From a bacterium (lineage in GTDB: Bacteria > Vulcanimicrobiota > Xenobia > Xenobiales > JADMJV01): a stretch of 64,000 bases of DNA. The notes under the pieces are model-generated. The model worked only from the letters and a program-made list of their open reading frames with translations. It ran no database searches and had not been told where the DNA came from. Made by a program: the position numbers and the translations under genes. The DNA is taken from assembly GCA_018266105.1 (NCBI GenBank), contig JAFEBA010000034.1, forward strand, positions 23,884-87,883, in the 5' to 3' direction. Shown one piece after another: positions 44,094-53,171 of this stretch. Position 1 is the first letter of the stretch. Every line of letters starts with the position of its first letter.

Positions 44094-44855
44094 TCAGCTA
44101 AGGCCTTTTTCCAGGGGATCGGCTTTCCTGCCGAGGAACCTCTCGATAGCATTCAGGGATTCAGGCGTGGCTGCGGTGCGATCGATTGCTTCGGCTTCCA
44201 TTTGCAGGCGTTGACGTACCCACTCGGGCGGGTTCAGCAGGTGCTTGCTCTCGCCAAAGGCTCGGGTGGGCCCGCCCGCCAACTGCTCCAGCAGTTGACT
44301 GGTCCTTGCGGGCAGAAGCTCTGAAGTAAGGAGCTGGTTGACCAGCCCCAGCTGGAGAGCTTCAGTCGCACCCAGGATACGGTCCTCACAAAGGAGGGAC
44401 TGAGTCTGATTCATTCCGATCAATTGGGGCAGGCGAAAGCTGGAGCCGCCGTCCAGGGAGACCCCCACCTGGGGGTAGGCCAGACGGAAGCTGGCGCGCT
44501 CACCGGCCAGTCTGAAGTCAGCGCAAAGTGCGATTGACATGCCGCCTCCGGCGGCGGCTCCGTTCACCACGCAGACCACAGGCTTGGGCACTGTCAACAG
44601 CAGTTCGCAGACCTGATGCATGGCGCGTACCAGCCGCGAGAGACTGCCCGCGCCCTGGCTGGCGGCCCATTTGAGGTCGGCCCCCACACAGAAATTCTTG
44701 CCGGCTGAATCCAGGAGAATGGCACCGATAGAGGGGTCCTCGGCGGCGGCCTCAAGTTGGCCGGCCAGCTGCAAGCAGAATTCAGGAGTCAGCGCGTTAT
44801 AGGGAGGTTTGTGCAGGCTGACCCGTCTCCATCCAGGTCCTTCGGGCCGGCTCAC
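44094..44855 (-). CDS. Enoyl-CoA hydratase/isomerase family protein
   Basis: 253 residues with the crotonase fold. The oxyanion-hole segments F-C-V-G-A-D-L (55-61) and N-G-A-A-A-G-G-G-M (98-106) are intact. The two glutamates of true hydratases are missing: position Y-P-Q-V-G has Gln129 and S-L-D-G-G has Asp135. This pattern is typical of PaaG/isomerase-type crotonases, so isomerisation of an acyl-CoA double bond is more likely than hydration. GTG start overlaps the esterase stop (GTGA). Confidence 0.9.
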   Translation of the reverse strand: MSRPEGPGWRRVSLHKPPYNALTPEFCLQLAGQLEAAAEDPSIGAILLDSAGKNFCVGADLKWAASQGAGSLSRLVRAMHQVCELLLTVPKPVVCVVNGAAAGGGMSIALCADFRLAGERASFRLAYPQVGVSLDGGSSFRLPQLIGMNQTQSLLCEDRILGATEALQLGLVNQLLTSELLPARTSQLLEQLAGGPTRAFGESKHLLNPPEWVRQRLQMEAEAIDRTAATPESLNAIERFLGRKADPLEKGLS

Positions 44856-45778
44856 GCGGGAGGCAGAAGTCCCTGCAGAACGTCCTGGATGCGCTCCGAC
44901 CAGGCGCCTTCAGTGTGGGTTCCGCCCGGGATTTCACGATATAGAAGCCCGGGCTGACCCTGGGAGGCCAGCACGTCGCGCAAGGCTCGGGTATTGTCGA
45001 GCGTGTCCGGTATCCCGTTTTGATCGCCGTCGGTCTGGCTTTCTCGGTCGCCCATGTCCAGCCAGATTTTGGCCGGCCGCTGGGCGGGGGGATGCTCGGC
45101 CCAGCTCTTGATCATATCCTTCTCGGCAAACCACAGCGAAGGTGAGAGAGCGCCCACCAGTCCGAAAGTGTTGGAGTGAGCCAGCCCCAGGTAGAGCGAA
45201 ACCAGACCTCCCATGGAAGAACCTAACACGCCCGTGCTTTCGGGAGCGGTCTGGGTGCGATAGGCGCCGTCGATCATGGGCTTCAGCTCGGTTTTGAGGA
45301 ACTGAGCAAATTTCTCGGCTCCACCCCCGCCATACTGTGGGTCGGCCTTGGGGGAATACTCCTCAATGCGTTGGGCGCCGGCATTGGAGACGGCCACAAT
45401 GATGGCTTCCTTCATGGTGCCCTGAGTCATCGCACGCTGGGCGGCCTCGTCCATCCGCCACTCGTTGCCGCCGAAAGCGGTGCCCTTTTCGAAAACGTTC
45501 TGGCCGTCCATGGCGTAAAGCACGGGGTAGTCTTTATCCGGGTTTTGGGCATATCCGGGCGGAAGGTAGACCCAGACCTGGCGAGAGTTGCCCAGAATTT
45601 CGGATTTTACCTCGTGGTAGCGGATATCGCCGGTCATGCTCCAGCCCCAGGCGGGTGGACCTTCGAGCCGTGTGCCGCCCAGTTCCACCCGGTCGCTCGC
45701 GGGCGCAGGCCCCGAGCTTTGGGTGCGACGGGCGTTTGGCAAAGGATTGTGCAGAGACAGGCGGTCGCGAATCACCAT
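44852..45778 (-). CDS. Putative esterase (EstD/PF00756-like)
   Basis: 308 residues. Alpha/beta-hydrolase of the esterase D/enterochelin-esterase family with S-R-Q-V-W-V-Y-L-P-P-G-Y near 65-76 and nucleophile G-S-S-M-G-G (186-191, Ser188). An acidic residue in D-M-G-D-R-E and a histidine in G-G-T-H-T-E could complete the triad. No signal peptide, so it is probably cytosolic. It hydrolyses an unknown ester. Its stop overlaps the hydratase gene start, and the amidohydrolase gene ends 15 bases upstream. Confidence 0.85.
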   Translation of the reverse strand: MVIRDRLSLHNPLPNARRTQSSGPAPASDRVELGGTRLEGPPAWGWSMTGDIRYHEVKSEILGNSRQVWVYLPPGYAQNPDKDYPVLYAMDGQNVFEKGTAFGGNEWRMDEAAQRAMTQGTMKEAIIVAVSNAGAQRIEEYSPKADPQYGGGGAEKFAQFLKTELKPMIDGAYRTQTAPESTGVLGSSMGGLVSLYLGLAHSNTFGLVGALSPSLWFAEKDMIKSWAEHPPAQRPAKIWLDMGDRESQTDGDQNGIPDTLDNTRALRDVLASQGQPGLLYREIPGGTHTEGAWSERIQDVLQGLLPPA

Positions 45779-45793
45779 CCCATTCTCGGTCGC

Positions 45794-47008
45794 CTAGGGT
45801 TTCGAATTCAAGCCTGGTTTGTTACGGTATCGCCGGTAGAGCTGTTTTTGGCGGTCGTCCAGGGAGATCTCCTCACCTTTCACCCAGGCCCGGGTCACCC
45901 GGGTGCGGCCGTCCAGCAGAGGACCACTGGTGGCGATCAGGGTGGCCCGCTGACCGGCCGCCAGACGACCCTGGTCGGTCAGGCCCAAAATCTGGCAGGG
46001 CACGCAGGTAATCGAGTCGATCGCCTCAGCTTCATTCCAGCCGTGAGCCCAGGCGGCCGCGGCCAGTTGAGGTAGCCAGCGTGCGTTATCGTGGCTACCC
46101 GGACCGGCCAGCGCGACTCGTAAGCCGCCCGCCTTAAGCAGGGCAGGCGTGTGGTAGTAGATGTCTTCGTCCTGATAGTCGTGAGCGGGCAGTCGATAGA
46201 CCTGGGTGTAAATGATGTCCACCTGCTCGGCCGCCAGTTCGGGAATCAACTGGGCCGCCTCTGCGCCACCGACCAGCACCCACTGAACTTTGAGACGCTT
46301 GCAGAATTCCAGGGCGCTCTCGATTTGAAATTTGGTGTCGGCGTGAATGTAGAGCTTCTTTCCGGCCAGGGAGGCCAGTTCGGGGCGAACCGGCCTCTGA
46401 GTTTCGGGCAGCTGGGCGTAGGCTCTGGCTTCCTCAATCCGGTCTTCCATCTGGGCCAGCTGTTCTTTCCAGTGTTTGCGGGCTTTCTCATCCTCCTTGT
46501 GATCCCAGTTTGGCCAGTTGACGACCACTCCGGGCGAAGCCATCAAGCGCATGTCCTCTGGGGTCCAGCCGGTCAGGCTCATCACCGCCACCTGGCCGGC
46601 AAAGCGGCCGCCCACCGGTTGCAGGGCGGCCGTCAGCACCCCGGCCGAACGGGCCACCGGCAGCAGTTCCGAGTCCGGGTTGAGTGAGAGCTCGGGGCGT
46701 AAGTCGGCATTGTTGTCACTGACTTCGGCAAAGTCGTTGCCGCCACGAATGGCGTCGATTTCGCTCAGCCCTAACCAGGAGTCGCTTTCTACCAGGCCTG
46801 GATAGAGGTGTTGGCCACTCAGGTTTTGCACTTGAAATCCCGCCGGCACTTCCTGAGAAATGGCCTGAATCCGATCCCCTTTCAGAATCAGGTTGGCCTG
46901 CAGGGCCGGCTGCCCTCCACCCGGATGAATGGTGGCGTTCACCAATGCCAGGCCGGGTTGGGCCCAGGCCTGCCCGCTCAGCAGCATGGCCCAAAGAAGC
47001 TTTTTCAT
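45794..47008 (-). CDS. Exported amidohydrolase-superfamily protein lacking the HxH metal motif
   Basis: 404 residues with a signal peptide (MKKLLWAMLLSGQAWA). The N-terminal and C-terminal parts have the small beta-sandwich and (L-Y-P-G-L-V-E-S-D...) segment of amidohydrolases, but the HxH that follows G-(L/F)-(I/V)-D in active enzymes is replaced by S-D-S. L-Y-I-H-A-D and A-G-P-G-S-H-D-N-A remain, so one or two ligands may survive. It is probably non-catalytic or uses a changed metal site. Start overlaps the 853-residue gene stop (ATGA), so the two are coupled. Confidence 0.85.
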   Translation of the reverse strand: MKKLLWAMLLSGQAWAQPGLALVNATIHPGGGQPALQANLILKGDRIQAISQEVPAGFQVQNLSGQHLYPGLVESDSWLGLSEIDAIRGGNDFAEVSDNNADLRPELSLNPDSELLPVARSAGVLTAALQPVGGRFAGQVAVMSLTGWTPEDMRLMASPGVVVNWPNWDHKEDEKARKHWKEQLAQMEDRIEEARAYAQLPETQRPVRPELASLAGKKLYIHADTKFQIESALEFCKRLKVQWVLVGGAEAAQLIPELAAEQVDIIYTQVYRLPAHDYQDEDIYYHTPALLKAGGLRVALAGPGSHDNARWLPQLAAAAWAHGWNEAEAIDSITCVPCQILGLTDQGRLAAGQRATLIATSGPLLDGRTRVTRAWVKGEEISLDDRQKQLYRRYRNKPGLNSKP

Positions 47009-49566
47009 GATTTTTCCTCCGCCGCTGCTTGCTCAAGCCACTTCTGCCTCAGTTCGCGCTTGTGGGCCTGGCTTTGCTGATAGGAATGGCGTTCAAAAAC
47101 TTGACTGCCGTCCACCCAGGTGCGCAAGCAACGGCTTTCGGGAGCAAAGGGGGAGCCGCTCCAAAGGGCGCAATCGCCGTCTTTCCCCACTTCCAGACTG
47201 CCGGTTCGATCATCGATTTGGAGCTGACGAGCGGGATTCTTGGTCAGGAAATTCAGGGCTTCTTGCTCGCCGAGCGAGCCGTAGCGCACCGCTTTTGAGA
47301 CTTCGCCCAGCAGGCGGCGAGCCAGCTCATCGCTGTCGGAGTTATAGGAAACGGTGACGCCTTTTTCATGAAGCAGAGGTCCGTTGTAGGGAATGGCGTC
47401 GCGGACCTCCAGTTTGTAAGCCCACCAGTCCGAGAAGGTGGAAACGCCGGCGCCGTGCTTTTGCACCTCCTCGGCCACCTTGTAAGCTTCCAGCCCGTGC
47501 TGCAAGGTGGCGACGCGGAAATGCATTTCTTCGGCCAGGCGCAGCAGCATCAGGATCTCGTCCTGTCGATAGCAGTGGCAGTGGACCAGTCGTTTGCCGT
47601 CCAGAATTTCGAGCAGCGTTTCCAGGGCCTCGTCGGGTTCGGGTTTCTTCCCCTGCTGTTGAAGTTGACGATACTTTAGAGCTTCCTGGAAGCGCTGGCG
47701 AATCAAAGCGGCCACACCCAGGCGGGTTTGCGGATAGCGGCTGGTGTAGGCATCGCCCCAGTTGGACTGTTTGGGGTTTTCGCCCAGCGCAAACTTGATG
47801 CCAGGCAGGGCTCCGGAGATCGGCAGTTGCTCGGGGCGGGCTCCCCAGCGCCATTTGACCGTCACGGTGCGGCCTCCAATAGCGTTGGCTGAACCATGGA
47901 GCACATGGGCACAGGTTACCCCTCCGGCCAGCTGATTCAGGATCTGGGGATCGAGCGGGTGTAGCACATCCCGAATATCGACCTGGGCTGTCACCGCCTG
48001 GGTGTCTTCGTTGACGTCGCCGAGGATGGCGGTGTGGCTGTGGGCATCGATCAGGCCCGGCAAAAGATGTTGGCCCCTGGCGTCCACCACCGGGACTCCG
48101 GCTGGAGCCACCAGGGCGGGCCCCAGTGCGCTGATTTTGCCTTTTTGAATCAAGACATCACAATGGTCTAAGCGGCCCTGGGCGGCCTGGGTCCAGACGG
48201 TCGCGTTCTGGATGAGCACCGAACCCGGTCCCGGCCAGGCGGCCGGGGTTTCGTAAGTCGACCCTTGTGGTGCGGTCACCGCTTTCAAGGTGTGTTGGTG
48301 ATCGGCGCTGACCCGGCGAGGAATGCCCTCCACCCAAACTTGCTCAATGGCGGAGTCGGGTGCGAAAGGGGCGCCTTTGCGCACAACCAGCGTGGCCTGC
48401 TTGCCGACTTCCAGGCTACCCAGCTGGTCGCCCAGGCCAAGCCACTGAGCCGGCCGTCGGGTCAGGGCTTCCAGCAGCTGACTTTCCGACAAACCGTAGC
48501 TCTTGACGAGCAGAAGTCGCTTGGGGTACTTGCTCCAGTCGTCCAGCCGGTGCAGTGAAAAGCAGTAGGGGCGTTTGAGGCGCTGGGCCAGAGCCGGGCC
48601 GGAGCGCCAGGTGGCGGCCTGAGCATAGGAGATATCCGGGCGGCGAGCGGCATGCAGTTCCAATTTTGGAAAATCCAGAGTCAGCACCAGCTTGCCGTCC
48701 AACCAGTCGGGTTGCAGCACCGCGTCGGGTGTGGTCACCCAAACCTTGGGCAGAGTGCCCAACAACCGCTGCATGCAGAGGCCCTCCATCAGATTGCGGC
48801 CTTCAAAGTAGAAGGGCTGGTTGGCCCTGCGGGCATTCTCGAGCGCTTCCCAACTCGGGGGGGCTCCGGTGGGATGCTGGCTGGCGGCCCATTCAGCCTT
48901 GCGCAAAGTTTGGCGAATCAGTGAAAGATTGCCCATCAGGCTGCTGGGGAAATCCTCGGCTTGTGGCTGGCCGCTGAGCGAACGCAGGCCGATGACCTGG
49001 CAGCTGTTCGATTTGAGCAGGTCTTCGTGCAGTTGATCACTCTTGAGGGTATAGATCGCCCCCTGACCGCGAAAGATGCCCTTTTGAGGCACCACCTGGA
49101 AAGTCAGGATACCAAGCCCGCGCAGTTTATCCATGCGCTCGGAGCTCAGGCTAAACTCTTTTTGCACCTGATGCTCAGCCGCCAGTGCGGGTGGCTGTGC
49201 CTGGCTGGCTGCCTTTTCTTGGGAGCCTCCTGAGCGGAGTTCATCTCCCCGCCCGCTTTCCTCGGATTTGTCTTCGGTAGCTTCATTCTCGGCTTCCTGG
49301 TCGCCCACAAAGGGGTCCACAAAGCCGGCGTGGAGGACTTTGCCCCGACAATCCCAGACCCGTGCTCCGGCGGGCACCTGCACCCCCACGCCGACTGCCT
49401 TGATTTTTCCGTGTTCAACGATCAAAGTTGCGTCTTCGAGCACGTCCTCGGGGGTGACGTAAATTTTGGCGTGAGTCAGGGCGTGCAGCGGATAATCCGA
49501 AGGCAGGCCGGGCGGAGCGGCCCAGGCGGAAGCGCTGAGCGCCAGGAGCATAGAGAGGCGACGCAT
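47005..49566 (-). CDS. Exported tandem amidohydrolase, one degenerate and one intact domain
   Basis: 853 residues with a signal peptide (MRRLSMLLALSASAWA). Two amidohydrolase modules follow. The first (about 30-420) has A-G-F-V-D-P-F-V-G-D (80-89) without the HxH motif and a Glu/Ser-rich insertion at 91-120. The second (about 445-853) is intact: H509 and H511 in G-L-I-D-A-H-S-H, His662/664 in V-H-C-H, His690 in L-Q-H-G, and Asp743-Ser-Asp745. It resembles imidazolonepropionase-like secreted hydrolases. The degenerate module may be structural. First gene of a five-gene operon; substrate unknown. Confidence 0.9.
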   Translation of the reverse strand: MRRLSMLLALSASAWAAPPGLPSDYPLHALTHAKIYVTPEDVLEDATLIVEHGKIKAVGVGVQVPAGARVWDCRGKVLHAGFVDPFVGDQEAENEATEDKSEESGRGDELRSGGSQEKAASQAQPPALAAEHQVQKEFSLSSERMDKLRGLGILTFQVVPQKGIFRGQGAIYTLKSDQLHEDLLKSNSCQVIGLRSLSGQPQAEDFPSSLMGNLSLIRQTLRKAEWAASQHPTGAPPSWEALENARRANQPFYFEGRNLMEGLCMQRLLGTLPKVWVTTPDAVLQPDWLDGKLVLTLDFPKLELHAARRPDISYAQAATWRSGPALAQRLKRPYCFSLHRLDDWSKYPKRLLLVKSYGLSESQLLEALTRRPAQWLGLGDQLGSLEVGKQATLVVRKGAPFAPDSAIEQVWVEGIPRRVSADHQHTLKAVTAPQGSTYETPAAWPGPGSVLIQNATVWTQAAQGRLDHCDVLIQKGKISALGPALVAPAGVPVVDARGQHLLPGLIDAHSHTAILGDVNEDTQAVTAQVDIRDVLHPLDPQILNQLAGGVTCAHVLHGSANAIGGRTVTVKWRWGARPEQLPISGALPGIKFALGENPKQSNWGDAYTSRYPQTRLGVAALIRQRFQEALKYRQLQQQGKKPEPDEALETLLEILDGKRLVHCHCYRQDEILMLLRLAEEMHFRVATLQHGLEAYKVAEEVQKHGAGVSTFSDWWAYKLEVRDAIPYNGPLLHEKGVTVSYNSDSDELARRLLGEVSKAVRYGSLGEQEALNFLTKNPARQLQIDDRTGSLEVGKDGDCALWSGSPFAPESRCLRTWVDGSQVFERHSYQQSQAHKRELRQKWLEQAAAEEKS

Positions 49567-49700
49567 GGCGCGCCGCTTTCGAATGGGGTCGGGAGAGTTC
49601 CTGGGCGCGATTTCTCACTTCGAATGGTATTGGAATACTTTCTTGGATTCTCTCCAAATGGGTATAAGGAAGCGTAACCCTTCCTGAGGAGGACCGCGTC

Positions 49701-50762
49701 ATGATGCAAGTCGTGGAGATCAATGCCTTCGGGCCGGTGGAAAACCTGGTGTTGACTGAACGCAAACGGATCGAACCGGCGGCCGGGGAAGTGCTCATTA
49801 AGATCAAGGCGACCGCCGTCAATCCAATCGACTACAAGATGCGCCGAGGACTGTTGGGCGGGGAACTGCCGATGGTTCTGGGTCATGATCTGGCCGGCAC
49901 GGTCGTCGAACTGGGCGATGACGTAACCGGACTGCACGAAGGTGAGCAGGTCTGGAGTTATCTGGGCGGACCCAAGAGCAATGGTGCCTACGCCCAGTAT
50001 GTCAGCGTACCCCGGGAATTTGTCAGCCGCAAGCCCATCAATTTGAATTTCCTGGAAGCGGCGGCTGTGCCACTGACCGGCCTGACGGCTTACGAGGCGG
50101 TGTTCGAGAAGGCCAAAGTGCAACCCGGTCAGAGCGTTTTGATTACCGGAGCTTCAGGCGGAGTCGGCAGTATGGCCGTGCAGATGTGCCTGATGCAGGG
50201 TGCCCGTGTGCTGGCCACTGCAGGCAGCGAACGCTCCCGTGACTACTGCACGCGAGTGCTGGGGGTGCCAGAGAAGCAGGTGATCAGCTATCGAAACCGC
50301 TCCTTGGAGGAGCTTGAAATGGAGATCTACCGAAAGAATGAGGGCCGTTCGGTGGACATCGCTTTCGACTTCGTGGGTCATCGAATCAAGCAGCTCTGTT
50401 TGCGGGTGATCGGCTTTGGCGGCTCGGTGGTCTCAATCGTGGAGGAACCCAGTGAGGTGCTGGCCTCTCAGCTTTTCGACGCGCGCAACAGCCCTCTGTT
50501 CACCAAGTCCGCCTCCATGCATTTTCAGTTCCTGGGAGCCCGAGCTCTCTTCGGCGGCCGGCAGGACTGGCTGGTCTACCAACGCGAGCTGGAAACCCTG
50601 TGTGAGTGGATGGAGGCTGGCCGGCTCAAGCCCCCGTTGGTTGGGGACCTGGGCAATTTCTCGGAGGCCTCCATCCAGGGAGCCCACCGCTTGCTGGAAG
50701 AAGGTGACGTGCACGGCAAACTGGTGGTTCGTTTCTCTGACTCGGGCCGCCGAATGACTTAG
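49701..50762 (+). CDS. Zinc-independent quinone-oxidoreductase-type MDR protein
   Basis: 353 residues of the MDR superfamily, quinone-oxidoreductase branch. N-P-I-D-Y-K near 36, G-H-D-L-A-G-T-V-V-E-L-G, and the NADPH loop I-T-G-A-S-G-G-V-G-S (about 149-158). No zinc-ligand cysteines are at the usual sites, so it should reduce quinones or enones with NADPH. ATG 49701 (or 49704) has the strong SD GAGGAGG about nine bases upstream. Divergent from the amidohydrolase operon. Confidence 0.92.
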   Translation: MMQVVEINAFGPVENLVLTERKRIEPAAGEVLIKIKATAVNPIDYKMRRGLLGGELPMVLGHDLAGTVVELGDDVTGLHEGEQVWSYLGGPKSNGAYAQYVSVPREFVSRKPINLNFLEAAAVPLTGLTAYEAVFEKAKVQPGQSVLITGASGGVGSMAVQMCLMQGARVLATAGSERSRDYCTRVLGVPEKQVISYRNRSLEELEMEIYRKNEGRSVDIAFDFVGHRIKQLCLRVIGFGGSVVSIVEEPSEVLASQLFDARNSPLFTKSASMHFQFLGARALFGGRQDWLVYQRELETLCEWMEAGRLKPPLVGDLGNFSEASIQGAHRLLEEGDVHGKLVVRFSDSGRRMT

Positions 50763-50817
50763 TCTCAGCCAGTGGACTGGGAGGAACCTTTGGCGGGCGG
50801 CGGAGAACGCTGGCGCT

Positions 50818-51279
50818 ATGTATCGTAAAATTCTGGTGCCCCTGGACGGTTCACAGAAATCCGAGCTTGCGTTGCCGGTGGCCCGGCAACTGGCCGAACC
50901 GATGGGCAGCGAAGTCTGTCTGCTGGTGGCGGTGGACCTGGGTAAGGTGCTGTTTGTCGACCGCCAATCCAAGCTGCCTACCGACTTCGAAAAGTTGGGG
51001 AACCAGCAGTTGAAAGAAGCTCAGAAGTACCTGCACGAAGTGCAGGAACGCCTGGGCGGGGCTGACCTTAAGGTGTCCATTCATGTGGAACAGTCCGATC
51101 CCCGCGACGCGATTATTCATTACGCCAGCGAGGAGGACGTGGACCTGATTGTCATGGCCTCGGCAGGCAAGAGCAACTGGATGCGTTGGATCAGCGGAAG
51201 CATTGCCGATCAGGTTTTGCGTACCAGTCCTTGTCCGGTTTTGGTCGTGCGTCCCCCTGTTTCAAACGAGCCGGCCTAG
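50818..51279 (+). CDS. Universal stress protein (UspA family)
   Basis: 153 residues, one Usp domain. It begins M-Y-R-K-I-L-V-P-L-D-G-S and ends with a C-P-V-L-V-V segment. The ATP-binding loop is altered: where G-x2-G-x9-G-S is expected it reads A-S-A-G-K-S...S-G-S, with one glycine lost, so nucleotide binding may be weaker. Cytosolic; probably a dimer that responds to stress. The end overlaps the convergent aminotransferase gene by 18 bases. Confidence 0.92.
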   Translation: MYRKILVPLDGSQKSELALPVARQLAEPMGSEVCLLVAVDLGKVLFVDRQSKLPTDFEKLGNQQLKEAQKYLHEVQERLGGADLKVSIHVEQSDPRDAIIHYASEEDVDLIVMASAGKSNWMRWISGSIADQVLRTSPCPVLVVRPPVSNEPA

Positions 51280-52365
51280 AGCTTCCAGCCCTTCCTTGAG
51301 TCCCTTGCGACCGTAGCCCAGTCGAAAGCGGTCCGCAGGCACCTGTCCTAAGCCAGACCTGTAAATACTGGCGGGCAAAAACAGGCAGCCGCCTTGCTCG
51401 AGCATTGCCTGGCACCAGGCTTCCACGCCCTCGCTGCCGAGATAACGGGGAAAGGCCACACATCCCCCCTCTGGTCTTTTCCATTCGAAGAGATGCTCGC
51501 GCGCTGCAAAGAACTCGTCCCAAAGGCACAGGTTGGCCCGGGTCAACTGTCGATTGCGCTGCAAAAGTTGAGCGCCACGGGTCAGGGCCCGGCAGGCCAG
51601 CCATTCCGAGGGCGCGCTATTGCAGATGGAGAGATAGAGTTTAAAGCCAAGCAGACGCTGCATAAGCTGCGGATCCTGGCAGGCGATCCAGCCGAGACGG
51701 AGCCCGGGCAGTCCGTACGCCTTGGACAGGACGTTGAGTGAGAGGGCCCGCTCATAGAGGTCAGCCGCCTGAGGCAGGGTGTGACTCGGGTCGCGTTCCA
51801 GTCCCCGATAGACTTCGTCCGAGAACAGCCAGATTTGTCTTTCCCGCAGGACGTTGAGCAGCTCCAGCCAGCCCCTTTGGGTCATGACCTTGCCGGTGGG
51901 ATTATTGGGAAAATTCACACACACCAGACGAGTATTGGGTCGAAGTAGTGAGCGCAATTCGTCCAGGTCGGGTTCCCAGTCATTTTCCGGCCGCAGGGCC
52001 AGCCCTGAGACCGAACCTGCTAGTTGAATCGGGAGCTCTTCCATCGCCTGGTAGTTCGGGTAGGTGACCACAGCGTGGCAATCCCGATCGAGCAGGCAGT
52101 GCATCGCGCAATACAGACCTTCTTCCGCTCCGCAAAAGGTCAGGATCTGGTCGACCTGGATCTTATCATAAGTGGCGGCAATGGCCTGGCGCAGTTCCAG
52201 GCCGCCCTCGCTGGGAATGTAGCTTAGAGGTAAATCCATCAGTTCCTGAGGGTCGTCCAGCAGCTCCCCCAGGCGGCAGCTTTCAGCATCGGAGGCGGTC
52301 AGGTGGTGGCGGGCAGCGAACTCCCAGCGCGTAAAGAACTTCTCCAGACGAAAATCAGGCAGCAT
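51262..52365 (-). CDS. Class I/II pyridoxal-phosphate aminotransferase
   Basis: 367 residues. PLP fold type I with N-F-P-N-N-P-T-G (151-158), D-E-V-Y (183-186) and the Schiff-base lysine in L-S-K-A-Y-G-L-P-G (Lys215). The conserved Arg for the substrate carboxylate lies near the C-terminus in D-R-F-R-L-G-Y-G. It resembles arginine- or aromatic-type bacterial aminotransferases of the AruH/capreomycidine-synthase neighbourhood, but the substrate cannot be read. It is a single reverse-strand gene between two forward-strand units. Confidence 0.9.
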   Translation of the reverse strand: MLPDFRLEKFFTRWEFAARHHLTASDAESCRLGELLDDPQELMDLPLSYIPSEGGLELRQAIAATYDKIQVDQILTFCGAEEGLYCAMHCLLDRDCHAVVTYPNYQAMEELPIQLAGSVSGLALRPENDWEPDLDELRSLLRPNTRLVCVNFPNNPTGKVMTQRGWLELLNVLRERQIWLFSDEVYRGLERDPSHTLPQAADLYERALSLNVLSKAYGLPGLRLGWIACQDPQLMQRLLGFKLYLSICNSAPSEWLACRALTRGAQLLQRNRQLTRANLCLWDEFFAAREHLFEWKRPEGGCVAFPRYLGSEGVEAWCQAMLEQGGCLFLPASIYRSGLGQVPADRFRLGYGRKGLKEGLEALGRLV

Positions 52366-52516
52366 TCAACCAGCCCACAGGGCCACTCGTCGCCGTTGAG
52401 AAAATGGATGATTCATCAGTGCCGCTATCCTATCGGATCATCCGAACGAGCACAAGAAAGCGGGCAGGCGGGTGGCCCGAATAGGACATTTAACCCCCTC
52501 GCCCGAAGCGCGTCAA

Positions 52517-53065
52517 ATGAGCGACGCCCAAACCACCCAGAACGCCCAAGAGGCGGAACACCAGGCTCTCCGAGCCATGCGAGATGCTTTCGTCAGTGCC
52601 TACAATCGTGGCGACATTCACGGTATGCTGGCGGTGTGCGACGAGAACGTCGCCTTTACCGCTATGGACGGCCGAGTTTGCCACGGCCACGCTGGCTTGC
52701 TCGACTACCACGAAAAGATGCTGGCCGGACCGCGTCCACGCGTCAAGTCCACCTCGATCGACTCGCTGGAAGCGGATCAGTTGACCACTCTCTATGAGGG
52801 CGGCTTTGGAGTGGCTACCGGCTGGGCCGAAACCAGCTACAAGCTGGCCGACGGTCTGGCATTTACCTGTCGGGTCCGCTGGAGCAATTCTATGGTCAAG
52901 CGGGATGGGCAGTGGAAAATCGTATCCGTGCATACGTCCAGCAATATCTTCGATAATCCGATTTTGAATTTGTCCAAGAAAGCGGCTGGTTACACGGCCG
53001 CGGCCACGGCCGCGGTGGGCCTGGCCGTGGGTGGAGCACTGGGCTGGTTCTTCCGTCGGCGCTAA
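52517..53065 (+). CDS. SnoaL-like protein with C-terminal membrane helix
   Basis: 182 residues. An NTF2-fold SnoaL-like domain (about 10-140) starts with the helix R-D-A-F-V-S-A-Y-N-R-G-D. A single C-terminal helix (roughly 157-177, Ala/Gly-rich) ends in R-R-R, so the domain would be anchored facing the cytoplasm. It has no signal peptide. A second, unrelated SnoaL-like protein (23508-23975) is exported instead. Function unknown; an upstream in-frame region without an SD was not included. Confidence 0.8.
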   Translation: MSDAQTTQNAQEAEHQALRAMRDAFVSAYNRGDIHGMLAVCDENVAFTAMDGRVCHGHAGLLDYHEKMLAGPRPRVKSTSIDSLEADQLTTLYEGGFGVATGWAETSYKLADGLAFTCRVRWSNSMVKRDGQWKIVSVHTSSNIFDNPILNLSKKAAGYTAAATAAVGLAVGGALGWFFRRR

Positions 53066-53171
53066 AGAGCCTGGCCGGATACCCGGCCTTCTGCGGGGCC
53101 GGTTCAGCCTACGCCCGTGAACAGATTCTTGGAGGATGAAATTTCGTTGATCGCTGGAGTCAGACTCGCGC

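Noticed and set aside
44094..44855. True enoyl-CoA hydratase
   Set aside because: Both catalytic glutamates are replaced (Gln129, Asp135), so it is annotated as hydratase/isomerase family with isomerase more likely.
49620..49700. Possible promoter with TATAAG near 49666 upstream of the quinone-oxidoreductase gene
   Set aside because: No -35 hexamer at acceptable spacing (the TTGGAT is only 14 bases away), so not reported as a feature.
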